Below are positions 27,687 to 38,451 of a stretch of DNA of 64,000 nucleotides, in pieces; the stretch's first letter is position 1; every line of letters begins with the position of its first letter. The position numbers and the translations under genes are program-made. The notes beneath the pieces are model-generated. The model was not told where the DNA came from. It saw only the letters and a list, made by a program, of their open reading frames with translations, and did no database searches. Source of the DNA: Paenibacillus zeisoli (lineage in GTDB: Bacteria > Bacillota > Bacilli > Paenibacillales > Paenibacillaceae); the NCBI RefSeq assembly GCF_003994465.1, contig NZ_RZNX01000004.1:201997-265996 (forward strand). The letters run 5' to 3'.

Positions 27687-27935
27687 TGTGGACAAGGTTA
27701 TCCACAGTTTACCTGAATTATGTGTATAAAATGTTGAATCCCTTACCCAGTACCCATTTACATGAATCATGAAAAAGGGGACAATATTTTCACAAACTTC
27801 TGTGCGATTTGTGGATAATGTGGATAATAAAGTGGATAAGAACGTTTTCTCGGGATAAACTGGCTAAAAAAACGGCCTCGAAGGCCGTTTTAGTAAGGAC
27901 TAATTTCTTAGTATTGTGGATAAGGCTGTGCATAA
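27687..27935. promoter_or_regulatory. Cluster of DnaA boxes
   Basis: Six perfect matches to TTATNCACA occur in 249 bases: 27698 (+), and on the minus strand 27721, 27810, 27819, 27915 and 27927. Boxes 27810 and 27819 abut head to tail. Two one-mismatch boxes lie at 27687 and 27831. There is no dnaA or dnaN nearby, so this is not a classical oriC. The site is just downstream of ydiF. In B. subtilis a DnaA-box cluster is reported between gcp (tsaD) and ydiF, to my memory, so this is probably the equivalent regulatory site for replication initiation. Confidence 0.85.
27865..27890 (-). terminator. Rho-independent terminator of ydiF
   Basis: Stem ACGGCC-TCGAA-GGCCGT flanked by seven A on the left, giving a U run on the minus-strand transcript. 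It lies inside the DnaA-box cluster, between boxes 27831 and 27915. Confidence 0.8.
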
Positions 27936-27995
27936 TTATAGCTAATTGTAACCGATATGTTAAAAATTTTTTTGGACTCTTCCAAAGTCACGTGT

Positions 27996-29945
27996 CTAGT
28001 CCCCAGCAAGCAGCTCTTCCCATTCTGAATAAGCCTCGGATAACTGGGCCTTCAGGACGTCGATACGGGTCTGACGTTCCTGTACGGCGACATAGTCCTG
28101 ATAGACTTCCGGCTCAGCAAGCTCCGCTTCAAGTCCCGAGATGTTATCCTCATGCTGAGCAATCAGCTGTTCCAGCTGTTCGATGCGGCGCAGCCGGCTG
28201 CGTTCCTCACGCTTCGCCTGCTTATCGGCCTCGTAAGATCTTGCACCGTTCTTGACCTCCAAGGCTTCCTCATCCACCTTCTTGGCTGTGGCCAGCTTGG
28301 CTGCGGCCTTCTCCTGCGCAAGCTCCTCAAGCTCCTGCTTCTTCTCCAGGTAATCGTCGTAGTTGCCCAAATAAGGCTCAGCTCCATTAGGATGAAGCTC
28401 AACAATACGCTCCGCCATCTTGTTCAGGAAGTAACGGTCATGCGATATGAAGAGAAGGGTTCCGTCATACTCCATTAAGGCAGCTTCCAACACTTCCTTG
28501 CTGTACAAATCCAGATGGTTCGTCGGCTCATCCAGAATGAGCATATTGGCTTTCAGAAGCATTAACTTGGCGAGAGCTACCCGGGCCTTCTCCCCTCCGC
28601 TTAATGCGGAAATTCGCTTCAGCACATCCTCGCCGCTGAACAGAAAGTTCCCAAGAACGCTGCGGATTCGGGCCTCCTCTATGTGAGGGAAGGCGCTCCA
28701 GAGTTCTTCAAGAACGGTATTCTTTGGATTAAGATGGGTCTGCTCCTGGTCATAATAACCCAGCTTGACCTTGGTTCCCCAGTTAATACGGCCTGAAGTC
28801 GGCCTCAGGTCACCGGTTAGCATTTTGAGGAGCGTGGATTTGCCGATCCCGTTAGGTCCAATGAGGGCAACCGTCTCTCCCCGGCGCAGATCAAAGCTTA
28901 CGTTCTGGAACAGAGGCTTCTCTTTGTCAAAAGAATAAGCGAGCTGGTCCACCTGCAGCACTTCCTTGCCGGACATGATCTCAGCTTCGAAGGAGAAGTT
29001 CGCTTTCTTCAGATCCCCGAGAGGGCGGTCGAGCACCTCCATTCGGTCAAGGGCTTTGCGCCGGCTTTGTGCACGCTTGGTGGTTGAGGCACGGACGATA
29101 TTTTTCTGAATGAAATCCTCAAGTCTTGCAATCTCGTCCTGCTGCTTCTCATACTGCTTCATCTGACTCTCGTACTCGGCAGCCTTGAGCTCAATATACC
29201 GGCTGTAGTTGCCTGTATATTTCTTAGATTGGTGACGCTCGATCTCCACAATAGCGGTGACTAGGCGGTCGAGGAAATAACGGTCATGGGAGACGATGAG
29301 CAATGCGCCTGAATAACTGCGGAGATAATCCTCCAGCCAGGTCAGCGTCTGAATATCCAGATGGTTCGTCGGCTCATCGAGCATAAGCAGATCAGGGGCC
29401 TGCAGCAGAATCCGGGCCAGGGCCAGGCGGGTCTTCTGGCCTCCGCTCAGGGTAGAGATCAGCGTATCCGGAGGGAAGGAGCCAAAGCCCATTCCGTGCA
29501 GAACACTGCGAATACGGGTCTCCATTTCATATCCGCCATGATCTTTGAACCAGTCGGATTTCCGGGCATAGCGCTCCAAGAGGTCTTCGAAAGCCTTCTC
29601 GTTCTCAGCGGATTCCGGATTTGCGATTTCAAGTTCCATGCGGCGCAGCTCAGCCTCGGTCTCAATTAAAGGATTGAAAACATACAGCATTTCCTCCCAG
29701 ATTGTGCGCTTGGACTGCAGTCCGCTGTTCTGGGCAAGATAGCCGATGGTGGTCTCCTTGGCTTTGAAGATTTGTCCGCTGTCGTAAGACATTTCTCCGG
29801 CTAGAATCTGCAGAAGGGTAGACTTCCCGGCTCCGTTCACGCCCACTAGCCCAATGCGGTCGCGCTCCAGAATTTGCAGGCCGATGCCTTCTAATATATG
29901 GGTAGTACCGTACGATTTACGAATATCTGTAGCTTGAAGCAGCAT
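27996..29945 (-). CDS. ydiF: ABC-F family ATPase YdiF
   Basis: Soluble ABC-F protein of 649 aa with two nucleotide-binding domains and no membrane part. Walker A motifs are GVNGAGKST and GPNGIGKST; signatures LSGGQKTRLALAR and LSGGEKARVALAK are each followed by LDEPTNHLD. A charged linker joins the domains, and a C-terminal coiled coil (about 545-645) contains two helices. ABC-F proteins act on ribosomes. ATG 29945 has GGAGG 11 bases upstream and aligns with the family start; longer frames to 30005 add atypical residues. It is divergent from the 5-FCL gene, as part of a B. subtilis-like block. Confidence 0.93.
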   Translation of the reverse strand: MLLQATDIRKSYGTTHILEGIGLQILERDRIGLVGVNGAGKSTLLQILAGEMSYDSGQIFKAKETTIGYLAQNSGLQSKRTIWEEMLYVFNPLIETEAELRRMELEIANPESAENEKAFEDLLERYARKSDWFKDHGGYEMETRIRSVLHGMGFGSFPPDTLISTLSGGQKTRLALARILLQAPDLLMLDEPTNHLDIQTLTWLEDYLRSYSGALLIVSHDRYFLDRLVTAIVEIERHQSKKYTGNYSRYIELKAAEYESQMKQYEKQQDEIARLEDFIQKNIVRASTTKRAQSRRKALDRMEVLDRPLGDLKKANFSFEAEIMSGKEVLQVDQLAYSFDKEKPLFQNVSFDLRRGETVALIGPNGIGKSTLLKMLTGDLRPTSGRINWGTKVKLGYYDQEQTHLNPKNTVLEELWSAFPHIEEARIRSVLGNFLFSGEDVLKRISALSGGEKARVALAKLMLLKANMLILDEPTNHLDLYSKEVLEAALMEYDGTLLFISHDRYFLNKMAERIVELHPNGAEPYLGNYDDYLEKKQELEELAQEKAAAKLATAKKVDEEALEVKNGARSYEADKQAKREERSRLRRIEQLEQLIAQHEDNISGLEAELAEPEVYQDYVAVQERQTRIDVLKAQLSEAYSEWEELLAGD

Positions 29946-30147
29946 AACTTGTATATCCTCCATATCTATAAGCAACCTTGCCTGTATACAGGCGCTGATA
30001 TCCATAGTTTACATGAAACATCCCTCAATTGCACCGCTATGTAACAGGTGTCTATGTCTATGAAGGAGCTCCCCTTGTATCAAGTTTTCATTTTGACAGA
30101 ACAGTGCTAAACTAAAGAGAGATATGTTGGGCGAAGGGTGATATAAA

Positions 30148-30771
30148 TTGGGCATACCGGATGCCAAAAGAGAGCTGCGCAGCCAGATGACGAGCATACG
30201 AGCTGCGATCCCTGAAGCTTCAAGAGTGGAGCAGTCCGAGTCGGCAAGCCGCCTCGCGGAGGCAGATATCCTTGCCCCGCTTCGCGCCGCTAAGAGTGAG
30301 GGCCGGCTAACGGTGTTTGCCTACCTTTCTTTTCGGGACGAGCCTGCTACACTACCGCTTATTCGCAGCTGCTGGTCCCAGGGAGACCGCGTTCTGGTTC
30401 CGCGTATAACCGGACCAGAGACTTTCACGCTGCATGAGCTTCCAGGGGAAGAGGACGTGACTATCGGTCCCTGGGGGATTCCTGAACCGGCGGAACATCT
30501 GCCCGAGTGGATTTCTGAGCAGTATGCCGATATTGATCTTGTTATTGTCCCAGGGCTTGCTTATGATCCTGCCGGGGGACGAATTGGCTTTGGCGGCGGT
30601 TATTATGATCGTTTTATGGAACAACTGAAGAGACAATGCAGTGGTACAAGAATGCCTCTGTTAGCGGCCTTAGTGCTCCGCGAACAGTTGATTTCCAGCA
30701 TTCCGATGGAGGAGCATGATTTTCGGCTGGATCTCCTTTTTACCGCTGCCGGTGTCGTTAATACTTTATAG
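30148..30771 (+). CDS. 5-formyltetrahydrofolate cyclo-ligase
   Basis: A 207-aa enzyme that converts 5-formyl-THF to 5,10-methenyl-THF using ATP. Family features are the N-terminal AKRELRSQM, the central VPRITGPE region and the nucleotide/folate motif RIGFGGGYYDRFM. The start is TTG, 7 bases after GAAGGGTG. A TTGACA at 30093 suggests a promoter, though no good -10 follows. moaC begins 42 bases after the stop, probably in the same transcript. Confidence 0.92.
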   Translation: MGIPDAKRELRSQMTSIRAAIPEASRVEQSESASRLAEADILAPLRAAKSEGRLTVFAYLSFRDEPATLPLIRSCWSQGDRVLVPRITGPETFTLHELPGEEDVTIGPWGIPEPAEHLPEWISEQYADIDLVIVPGLAYDPAGGRIGFGGGYYDRFMEQLKRQCSGTRMPLLAALVLREQLISSIPMEEHDFRLDLLFTAAGVVNTL

Positions 30772-30813
30772 GACAACGGGGAATCGCATTTCACGATAAA
30801 GGTTGGGAAGATC

Positions 30814-31311
30814 TTGACAGATTCAGCATCAGAACATAGTAAGATGACGCATTTCAATGAGCAGGGCCGGGCCAGGATGGTGGACATTTCGGGCAAAGAG
30901 ATTACGGTTCGCACGGGAGTGGCTATAACGAAAGTGAGCATGCTTCCCTCTACACTGCTCGCAATTAAGGAAGGCCGAGTTGGGAAGGGTGATGTGCTGG
31001 CCGTGGCCCAGGTTGCCGGTATTCAGGCGGCCAAGCGGACATCGGATTGGATCCCGATGTGCCATCCGTTGCCGCTGACCGGTGTGAATATTATCTTCTC
31101 CGATAATGGAGAGGACGAGCTCTATATAGAAGCTTCGGTTAAGACCGAAGGCAAGACCGGGGTGGAGATGGAGGCTTTGACCTGCGCTTCTGCAGCTGCC
31201 CTGACGATCTATGATATGTGCAAGGCGCTGCAAAAGGATATGGTCATCGGACCTACCCTGCTGAAATCAAAGACAGGCGGCAAGAGCGGCGATTATAACC
31301 TCGGGGTATAG
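30814..31311 (+). CDS. moaC: Cyclic pyranopterin monophosphate synthase MoaC
   Basis: Molybdenum cofactor enzyme of 165 aa. It completes formation of cyclic pyranopterin monophosphate from the MoaA product. Motifs [40 protein letters not shown] and [22 protein letters not shown] are diagnostic. The start is uncertain: TTG 30814 has AAAGG 11 bases upstream; ATG 30844 has no good site but gives a common family N-terminus. moaB follows after 39 bases. Confidence 0.94.
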   Translation: MTDSASEHSKMTHFNEQGRARMVDISGKEITVRTGVAITKVSMLPSTLLAIKEGRVGKGDVLAVAQVAGIQAAKRTSDWIPMCHPLPLTGVNIIFSDNGEDELYIEASVKTEGKTGVEMEALTCASAAALTIYDMCKALQKDMVIGPTLLKSKTGGKSGDYNLGV

Positions 31312-31350
31312 ACAACTAAATGTTCCAATTCGGATAAGGAGGGTGACTTC

Positions 31351-31836
31351 ATGGTATGGAAAACAGCGATCTTGACGGCTAGCGACAAGGGAGCCCGAGG
31401 CGAACGTGAAGATACGAGCGCCCAGGTTATCCGGGAACTGGTCGAGGAAGAACTGGGCGGAGAAATTGTGGAATACCGCATTGTTCCTGACGAACAGGAT
31501 GAGATTATTGCAGCTTTAATCGAAATGACGGATTACTTTCAGGCCAATCTGGTCTTGACAACCGGCGGGACGGAGCTGGCAGCCCGGGATGTAACACCAG
31601 AAGCGACGCGCCGCATTATTGAACGGGAAGTTCCGGGTATGGCCGAAGCGATGCGGGCAAGCGCTATGCAGAAGAACCCGGCGGCGATGCTGTTCCGGGG
31701 AGTCGTGGGCATTCGGGGCCGTACATTAATTGTGAACCTGCCGGGAACTCCCAAGGGCGTGCATGAGAACCTCGCTGCTATCATGAGACAGCTGCCGGAG
31801 GCCCTGCTGATGGTTACAGGCCAGTTCCGGCTGTAG
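31351..31836 (+). CDS. MoaB/Mog family molybdenum cofactor protein
   Basis: A 161-aa MoaB/MogA fold protein, which adenylylates molybdopterin before molybdate insertion. TTGGTELAARDVTPEAT (about 69-85) is the MPT-binding motif, and the later VNLPGTPKGVHENL is conserved. AAGGAGGGTG is a strong ribosome site 6 bases before the ATG. Only moaC and this gene of the Moco pathway are present here. Confidence 0.92.
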   Translation: MVWKTAILTASDKGARGEREDTSAQVIRELVEEELGGEIVEYRIVPDEQDEIIAALIEMTDYFQANLVLTTGGTELAARDVTPEATRRIIEREVPGMAEAMRASAMQKNPAAMLFRGVVGIRGRTLIVNLPGTPKGVHENLAAIMRQLPEALLMVTGQFRL

Positions 31837-31921
31837 GACTAAATGCGCATTTCGGCTGTAACTGTAATTTTAGTTATGTTATGATTGGACAATAGCATGT
31901 GACAGAACGGAGGGAACAAGG

Positions 31922-32137
31922 ATGAGCGGAGTTATCCTGATCGTGATCGCAGCCCTGCTGCTATTTGGACCGAATAAACTTCCTGATCTCGGACGGGCGG
32001 TGGGCCGTACGTTCCGTGAATTCAAAGAAGCCACCCGCGATATTGTGGAAGATGAGCCACCTGTGAAGAAGACGGAGCCGCTGCCGCCTAGGCCAGAGCA
32101 GCAGCCGCAGGCAGCTGAACGCCGTTTGCCAGAATAA
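31922..32137 (+). CDS. tatA: Sec-independent translocase protein TatA
   Basis: A 71-aa TatA/E component of the twin-arginine exporter for folded proteins. One N-terminal membrane helix (about 2-17) is followed by the [21 protein letters not shown] hinge and amphipathic helix, then a Pro/Gln-rich charged tail. GGAGGG precedes the ATG. A strong terminator separates it from tatC, which should leave TatA in excess over TatC, as Tat function requires. Confidence 0.95.
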   Translation: MSGVILIVIAALLLFGPNKLPDLGRAVGRTFREFKEATRDIVEDEPPVKKTEPLPPRPEQQPQAAERRLPE

Positions 32138-32141
32138 TCAG

Positions 32142-32169
32142 ACTCCTTCCCGAAGGAAGGAGTTTTTTT
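32142..32169 (+). terminator. Terminator between tatA and tatC
   Basis: Stem ACTCCTTCC / GGAAGGAGT with loop CGAA-type and seven T. It begins 4 bases after the tatA stop and would limit read-through into tatC. Confidence 0.88.
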
Positions 32170-32258
32170 GAGGGTAGCATAGATTTCGCTTCTATACGGG
32201 CACCGGAAGGTGCTTTATTTATGTCCGAAATATGATGATGTACAGGAGGGCGGCCTTT

Positions 32259-33020
32259 ATGCCTGACGAACAGGATGGAATGTCGGTTGTCGATCATTTG
32301 TCTGAACTTCGCAAACGTTTGTTTGTTACACTGATCCTATTTGCTATCGTGCTTGTAGGCGGATTTTTCGTCGCTCATCCGGTATACGACTATTTGACCA
32401 CCCACGGACCCAAGGGTCTTGAACTGAAGCTTAATGCATTCTCCTTCTGGGATGGGGTCAATGTATATATGAAGATTGCGCTGATCGTAGCGCTGGCTGT
32501 AACGCTGCCATTTATGATCTACCAGATCTGGGCCTTTGTCAGCCCGGGTCTGAAGCCAAAGGAACAGCGGGCCACCCTGAAATATATTCCATTTGTCTTT
32601 ATCTGCTTCCTGGTTGGTGTGGCTTTCGGATACTTTGTTGTATTTCCGCTGGCTATGCAGTTCACGTCAAGTCTCAACAAACAGCTGGGTCTGGTCGAGA
32701 CTTATGGGATAACGGACTATTTCAAGTTCATGATGAATATTATTCTGCCGATCTCGCTGCTGTTCGAGCTGCCGATTGTCGTGCTGTTCCTGACCCAGCT
32801 GCGTCTGCTTAATCCAAAACGTCTTAAGAAAATGCGCCGGGTAGCTTATTTTGCCTTGGTGGTCGTGTCCGTTATGATTACACCTCCAGACTTCTTCTCG
32901 GCGTTCCTGGTGCTGGTACCCATGATTCTTCTGTATGAATTCAGTGTGGTGCTGTCAGGAAGAATGCACAGCAAGCAGTTGGCTGCGGATGCGGAGCGAA
33001 GAGCGAAATACGAGAATTGA
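32259..33020 (+). CDS. tatC: Twin-arginine translocase subunit TatC
   Basis: Six-segment membrane protein of 253 aa, the receptor for twin-arginine signal peptides. The N-terminus SVVDHLSELRKRL and the FVSPGLKPKEQ loop with its conserved acidic/proline pattern are diagnostic. ATG 32259 has AGGAGGGCGG about 10 bases upstream; earlier in-frame ATGs at 32232 do not. The C-terminus is charged and cytoplasmic. It follows tatA across a terminator. Confidence 0.95.
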   Translation: MPDEQDGMSVVDHLSELRKRLFVTLILFAIVLVGGFFVAHPVYDYLTTHGPKGLELKLNAFSFWDGVNVYMKIALIVALAVTLPFMIYQIWAFVSPGLKPKEQRATLKYIPFVFICFLVGVAFGYFVVFPLAMQFTSSLNKQLGLVETYGITDYFKFMMNIILPISLLFELPIVVLFLTQLRLLNPKRLKKMRRVAYFALVVVSVMITPPDFFSAFLVLVPMILLYEFSVVLSGRMHSKQLAADAERRAKYEN

Positions 33021-33028
33021 GCTGAATG

Positions 33029-33075
33029 TCCCTTTTCAAAGGCCGGGATTGGCCGAATGAAGAGGGGCCTTTTTT
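33029..33075 (+). terminator. Rho-independent terminator of tatC
   Basis: An imperfect long hairpin (outer CCCTTTTC/GAAGAGGG, inner GGCC/GGCC) followed by six T. Confidence 0.65.
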
Positions 33076-33168
33076 ATATTTGCGATAGCTTAAAGAATGA
33101 GGAATATTTAGGCTGATCTTCGGATAGGATGTAAGGGGCGTGTCCAAGAAAAAAATGGTGACAGGGAC

Positions 33169-33197
33169 TTGAAATCTGACGCCACACCTAGTATCAT
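33169..33197 (+). promoter_or_regulatory. groESL promoter
   Basis: TTGAAA and TATCAT are 17 bases apart. The expected start site (near 33204) lies just before the CIRCE operator, the usual arrangement. Confidence 0.75.
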
Positions 33198-33208
33198 AAA
33201 GTTGGTTG

Positions 33209-33235
33209 TTAGCACTACACGATGTTGAGTGCTAA
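33209..33235 (+). promoter_or_regulatory. CIRCE operator for HrcA
   Basis: Inverted repeat TTAGCACTA-N9-GAGTGCTAA. It differs from the consensus TTAGCACTC-N9-GAGTGCTAA at one base in the left arm. HrcA binding here represses groESL until heat shock. Confidence 0.95.
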
Positions 33236-33295
33236 CATTAACATTCAAAGTGTATCCAATTAACACAACATAACTAATTAAGGAGGCTATTTTTC

Positions 33296-33580
33296 ATGAT
33301 CAGACCTTTAGGTGAACGCGTATTGGTAGAACCGATCGAACAAAACGAAACAACTTCATTCGGGATCGTACTTCCCGACTCTGCCAAGGAGAAGCCGCAA
33401 GAAGGCAAAGTAATTGCTGTCGGCAGCGGTTCCGTCAACAAGGACGGTGTTCGTGTAGCTCTTGAAGTGAAAGAGGGCGACGTAGTCTTGTTCTCCAAAT
33501 ATGCCGGAACAGAAATTAAGTATGAAGGTAAAGAATACTTGATTATGAAAGAAAGCGACATTCACGCAGTCATTGGCTAA
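33296..33580 (+). CDS. groES: Co-chaperonin GroES
   Basis: The 10-kDa co-chaperonin, 94 aa, which caps GroEL as a heptamer. [13 protein letters not shown] and the mobile loop [25 protein letters not shown] are diagnostic. AAGGAGG lies 9 bases before the ATG. It is first in the CIRCE-controlled operon; groEL follows after 81 bases. Confidence 0.98.
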   Translation: MIRPLGERVLVEPIEQNETTSFGIVLPDSAKEKPQEGKVIAVGSGSVNKDGVRVALEVKEGDVVLFSKYAGTEIKYEGKEYLIMKESDIHAVIG

Positions 33581-33658
33581 GGATTGCGAGGTCCCGAACT
33601 TCAATATAAAGCGTAAGTGAAGATCATTGATTACTAAATTTATCAGGGAGGTTTTTGA

Positions 33659-35281
<1,623 letters not shown>

Positions 35282-35288
35282 TAAAGAC

Positions 35289-35315
35289 AAAACCCTTGAA
35301 TATCAAGGGTTTTTT
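35289..35315 (+). terminator. Rho-independent terminator of groESL
   Basis: Stem AACCCTTGA / TCAAGGGTT, flanked by A on the left and six T on the right. Confidence 0.92.
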
Positions 35316-35456
35316 CTTTTTTAGAGAACACAAATAAAGACCATCCCGATGAAGAGGAATGGTCTGATATATTGGGATTGGAACGAAGCAAAGAAGTAAC
35401 CTGCTCTAGGGTTGGCGCCTGGACAGGTTAGGTTCTGTGCTGGCGTTCAAGTAAAG

Positions 35457-35503
35457 AAAAGGATGAACCCGCAAGCTCTAGACGCTTGCAGATTCATCCT
35501 TTT
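35457..35503 (-). terminator. Terminator of the SLH protein gene
   Basis: Two stacked stems (AAGGATGAA/TTCATCCTT and GCAAGC/GCTTGC). Read on the minus strand it ends in a U-rich run. It lies 20 bases after the stop of the SLH gene. Confidence 0.8.
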
Positions 35504-35522
35504 GCATATGGAAATGATTACT

Positions 35523-38153
35523 TTAGATGTCTCCCCCTGGAATAACAGGTCCCTGGTTAGATCCACCAGGTATAGCAGGAATCGTGATCGAGATAGGCTC
35601 GGCCGAATGTACACCACTTGGTCCCGAGATAATAGAATCTGAAAGTGAGATCGTAACTCCGCCAGCTGGAATATTGGCATTAGTGCCTAATATGATTTGA
35701 AAATCACTAGCATATGAGCCGTTGCCAATATAGAATCCATCTGTTGTAGCCATTAGAATTGCGTCTTGTCCAAAAGTATAGACAGGATTGACGGCCTGAA
35801 GCGCACTCTCAAGCTCTTCCAAGTTGAACACATTGGTAGTGTCCAGTCCATTCTTGTCGTAGTCTTCTGCTATAGTATACTTTTTGATAGGATTATTGAA
35901 ATTAATCCAGATGGAATCGTTGCTATCATACCTTGCAGGGTCAGAACCGTCTTGCTGTTGTGTAACAGGCTCATCATCAGACAGAGTAGGTTCAACTGTG
36001 TCTATTGTAAAATAGGACAGGGTCGTGTGCCCTCCCTTATCTGTAACAGCGAGTTCATATGAACCATTCTCAGTTATACTGTCTCCTAGCTTATATCCTG
36101 TTACTTCCAGACTATAGGTATGATTATAATAATTGAGGCCTGTATCAGTTTTCGATAATTTGACATTTATAATATCGCTATCCGTTGAACTAGGCGTAAC
36201 CGATTGGTTCAGGTAAGGCTGAGTATCACTGTTATTGTTATTAGGTAGACCGTTGATTGTTGGAGCAGGGTCTGTTACGTCAGTATTAGTTACACTTCCC
36301 ACAGGTGAACCAACTTCTCCTCTGGTATCAACTGGAGTAACTTCAAAAATAATTTTGTGTCCGCTGTCAGCTGCAGTGAGTGTGTAGGTTGTAGCATTAG
36401 CATCTAATATTTCAGTTTTATTACTAACCTCATCATTATCCACCCGGTACCATTTATAAGTTGTAGCCCCTTCAGAATCGCCAAGATCCTCGTCGCTAAA
36501 CGTGTATGAACCTGTCAGCGTCTTGCCTGCTTCGTTAACTCCTGAGATTGTTACATCATTGACAGTGGGAGCATGATTCACACTTATTACTGGAGCCGCT
36601 GGAACTGCAGGAATTGTGATCGTAAAAGACTCTGCTGGGCTTAAGCCGGACGGGCCTACAATTTTGGCTGGATCCAGAGCAATAGTTAGGCCGCCAGCTG
36701 GAATATTAGCGCCTTCGCCTAGTACCAGCCTGAATATATTGCCATAAGGCACATTGTTAATGCTGCCCATAGAGTTTTGAGTGTACAGGGAAGCTCCGGA
36801 ACCTAAAGTATAATTTTCAGATTTCTTCTTAAGGGCATTCTCAATCGCCTGAACGGACAAACCAGGTAGTGCCCCAGGCAAAGTATCCGAGCCTGCCGAA
36901 TTGTTCATATCCGTGGTATCGAACTTTTGAATCGAACGATTGAAAGCGATCATAATGTAATCACCTGCATCATAGGCGTATCCATCCCCCACACTATTCT
37001 GGGACTGGTAATTAACGCCTTGAATACTAGGGGTTGTTTTGTCAATAGTGAACCAGGTCTCCACTACTTGGCCCGAATTATCCGTAACCTTCAGATGATA
37101 AGAAGCTTCATCGCTGATTGCGGCGCCTAAGGTAGTATAGCCTTCAACAAGCTGCTCAGATGAACCTCTCCCGAACATCCCATAGGATGCCTGCCAAAGC
37201 TCGACTTTCTTAATGTCGGAACGCTCGGAGGTTGGTGTTACCCCATGGCTGTAAAAGGTTTCATTAGTCGAGGCTGCAATCACTACACCTTCCAGCAGTG
37301 GAGCAAGATCCGGCTGTTCTGGAGCCGGTACAGGACTCTCATCAACAGGTGGATTTGTCGGTGTCGGCGGCGTCTCCACGACAGGTGGAGTTGGTGTAGG
37401 CGTCGGTATTGGTGTAGGGTCTGGTGTCGGCGTAACAATAGGAGGCGTGACTACCGGGGGCGTCACTACAGGATCAGCAGGCTTGTTCTGTTCCTGTTCA
37501 TTTTTCTTCTGCTCCTCTACCACCACCTTCTCCTTCAAAAACTTGGAAGCCACAAGCGCTAAATCCTGCCTGCTCGCACTATTGGATGGACTGAAGGTTC
37601 CATCTGTGTTGCCAGTCATCAGCCCATACTCAACAGCCGCGGCAACAGCATCTTTCGCCCAGGTCGCAATAGATGAAGCATCTGAGAATTTGAGGTCTTT
37701 GGCTTTCCCTGAAGCGTCAACACCCAGTGCGTTAACAAATATGACGGCCATCTGCTCGCGGGTCAGGTTTTGGCCTGTTCCAAACTGTCCGCCGCCGGTA
37801 CCTTTAACAAGGCCAGCTTTTGCAGCTGCTTCTACGGCAGCATAAGCATAATGGTCTTTGGGAATGTCCTTGAAAGTGGCTGTAGCTGGCGGATTGCTAA
37901 GATCAAGATTAAGCGATCTAGCCAGTACAATGGCAAAATCCTGCCTGCTAATATTACTTGTGGGGTTGAATTTTCCGTTGCCCGTTCCATTCATAATGCC
38001 TTTCTCGACCAGTTCAAGAATGGCCTGCTTGGCATAGTTATTTGGAATGTCGGACAAGGTTGTGGCAGCTGAAGCATGCGGAGTCAATGCTCCAAGAAGT
38101 ACTGCGGTGGAAAGTACGGATAAGGATTTGTTTCTTAAGTTACGCTTCTTCAT
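35523..38153 (-). CDS. SLH-domain surface protein with duplicated module
   Basis: An 876-aa exported protein. Signal peptide to about Ala29 (PHASA). Three SLH domains (about 32-205) anchor it to pyruvylated secondary wall polymer. A Pro/Thr-rich spacer (about 226-282) is followed by module 1 (about 290-517), an Ig-like domain (about 525-625) and module 2 (about 636-861). The modules are clear duplicates: each has a segment ending FTID, a later stretch of DAGDYI.. or SNDSIW.. type, then ANIPAGG, GPSG and ITIPA. No catalytic motif is recognised; adhesion or S-layer structure is likely. AAAGGGG lies 8 bases before the ATG. The 298-base upstream gap shows nothing else clear. Confidence 0.9.
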   Translation of the reverse strand: MKKRNLRNKSLSVLSTAVLLGALTPHASAATTLSDIPNNYAKQAILELVEKGIMNGTGNGKFNPTSNISRQDFAIVLARSLNLDLSNPPATATFKDIPKDHYAYAAVEAAAKAGLVKGTGGGQFGTGQNLTREQMAVIFVNALGVDASGKAKDLKFSDASSIATWAKDAVAAAVEYGLMTGNTDGTFSPSNSASRQDLALVASKFLKEKVVVEEQKKNEQEQNKPADPVVTPPVVTPPIVTPTPDPTPIPTPTPTPPVVETPPTPTNPPVDESPVPAPEQPDLAPLLEGVVIAASTNETFYSHGVTPTSERSDIKKVELWQASYGMFGRGSSEQLVEGYTTLGAAISDEASYHLKVTDNSGQVVETWFTIDKTTPSIQGVNYQSQNSVGDGYAYDAGDYIMIAFNRSIQKFDTTDMNNSAGSDTLPGALPGLSVQAIENALKKKSENYTLGSGASLYTQNSMGSINNVPYGNIFRLVLGEGANIPAGGLTIALDPAKIVGPSGLSPAESFTITIPAVPAAPVISVNHAPTVNDVTISGVNEAGKTLTGSYTFSDEDLGDSEGATTYKWYRVDNDEVSNKTEILDANATTYTLTAADSGHKIIFEVTPVDTRGEVGSPVGSVTNTDVTDPAPTINGLPNNNNSDTQPYLNQSVTPSSTDSDIINVKLSKTDTGLNYYNHTYSLEVTGYKLGDSITENGSYELAVTDKGGHTTLSYFTIDTVEPTLSDDEPVTQQQDGSDPARYDSNDSIWINFNNPIKKYTIAEDYDKNGLDTTNVFNLEELESALQAVNPVYTFGQDAILMATTDGFYIGNGSYASDFQIILGTNANIPAGGVTISLSDSIISGPSGVHSAEPISITIPAIPGGSNQGPVIPGGDI

Positions 38154-38451
38154 GGGTGTGCCCCTTTGCTGAATGTACTCTCTAGTTGATTGATAATAGC
38201 CTCTTGCTACCGAAGCGTTCCAAGGAACCGTATAATCACTAATGAATCAATATATATATCGGAAGAAAGCTGCAATTGTTTATAAAAAAATTTTACAATT
38301 AACGCCTAAAACCCACTGCATTTGGCGTATAATAAACTGGCTAACTTGATTCAGGATCAGCTAAATAAATACCAATTGACCAAGCAAAGGGAAATCTATT
38401 AATATCTATATTATTGTTTATTCATTTAGTATTTAAGGGAGGTGTGGTAGA

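Noticed and set aside
27568..27690. S-box, T-box or CymR-type leader before cysteine synthase
   Set aside because: Only a simple hairpin (GGAGC/GCTCC) overlapping the -35 was seen; no conserved riboswitch motif.
27687..27935. Chromosomal origin of replication
   Set aside because: DnaA boxes are dense, but dnaA, dnaN, rnpA and rpmH are absent and no AT-rich unwinding stretch with DnaA-trio repeats was recognised, so a secondary DnaA cluster is preferred.
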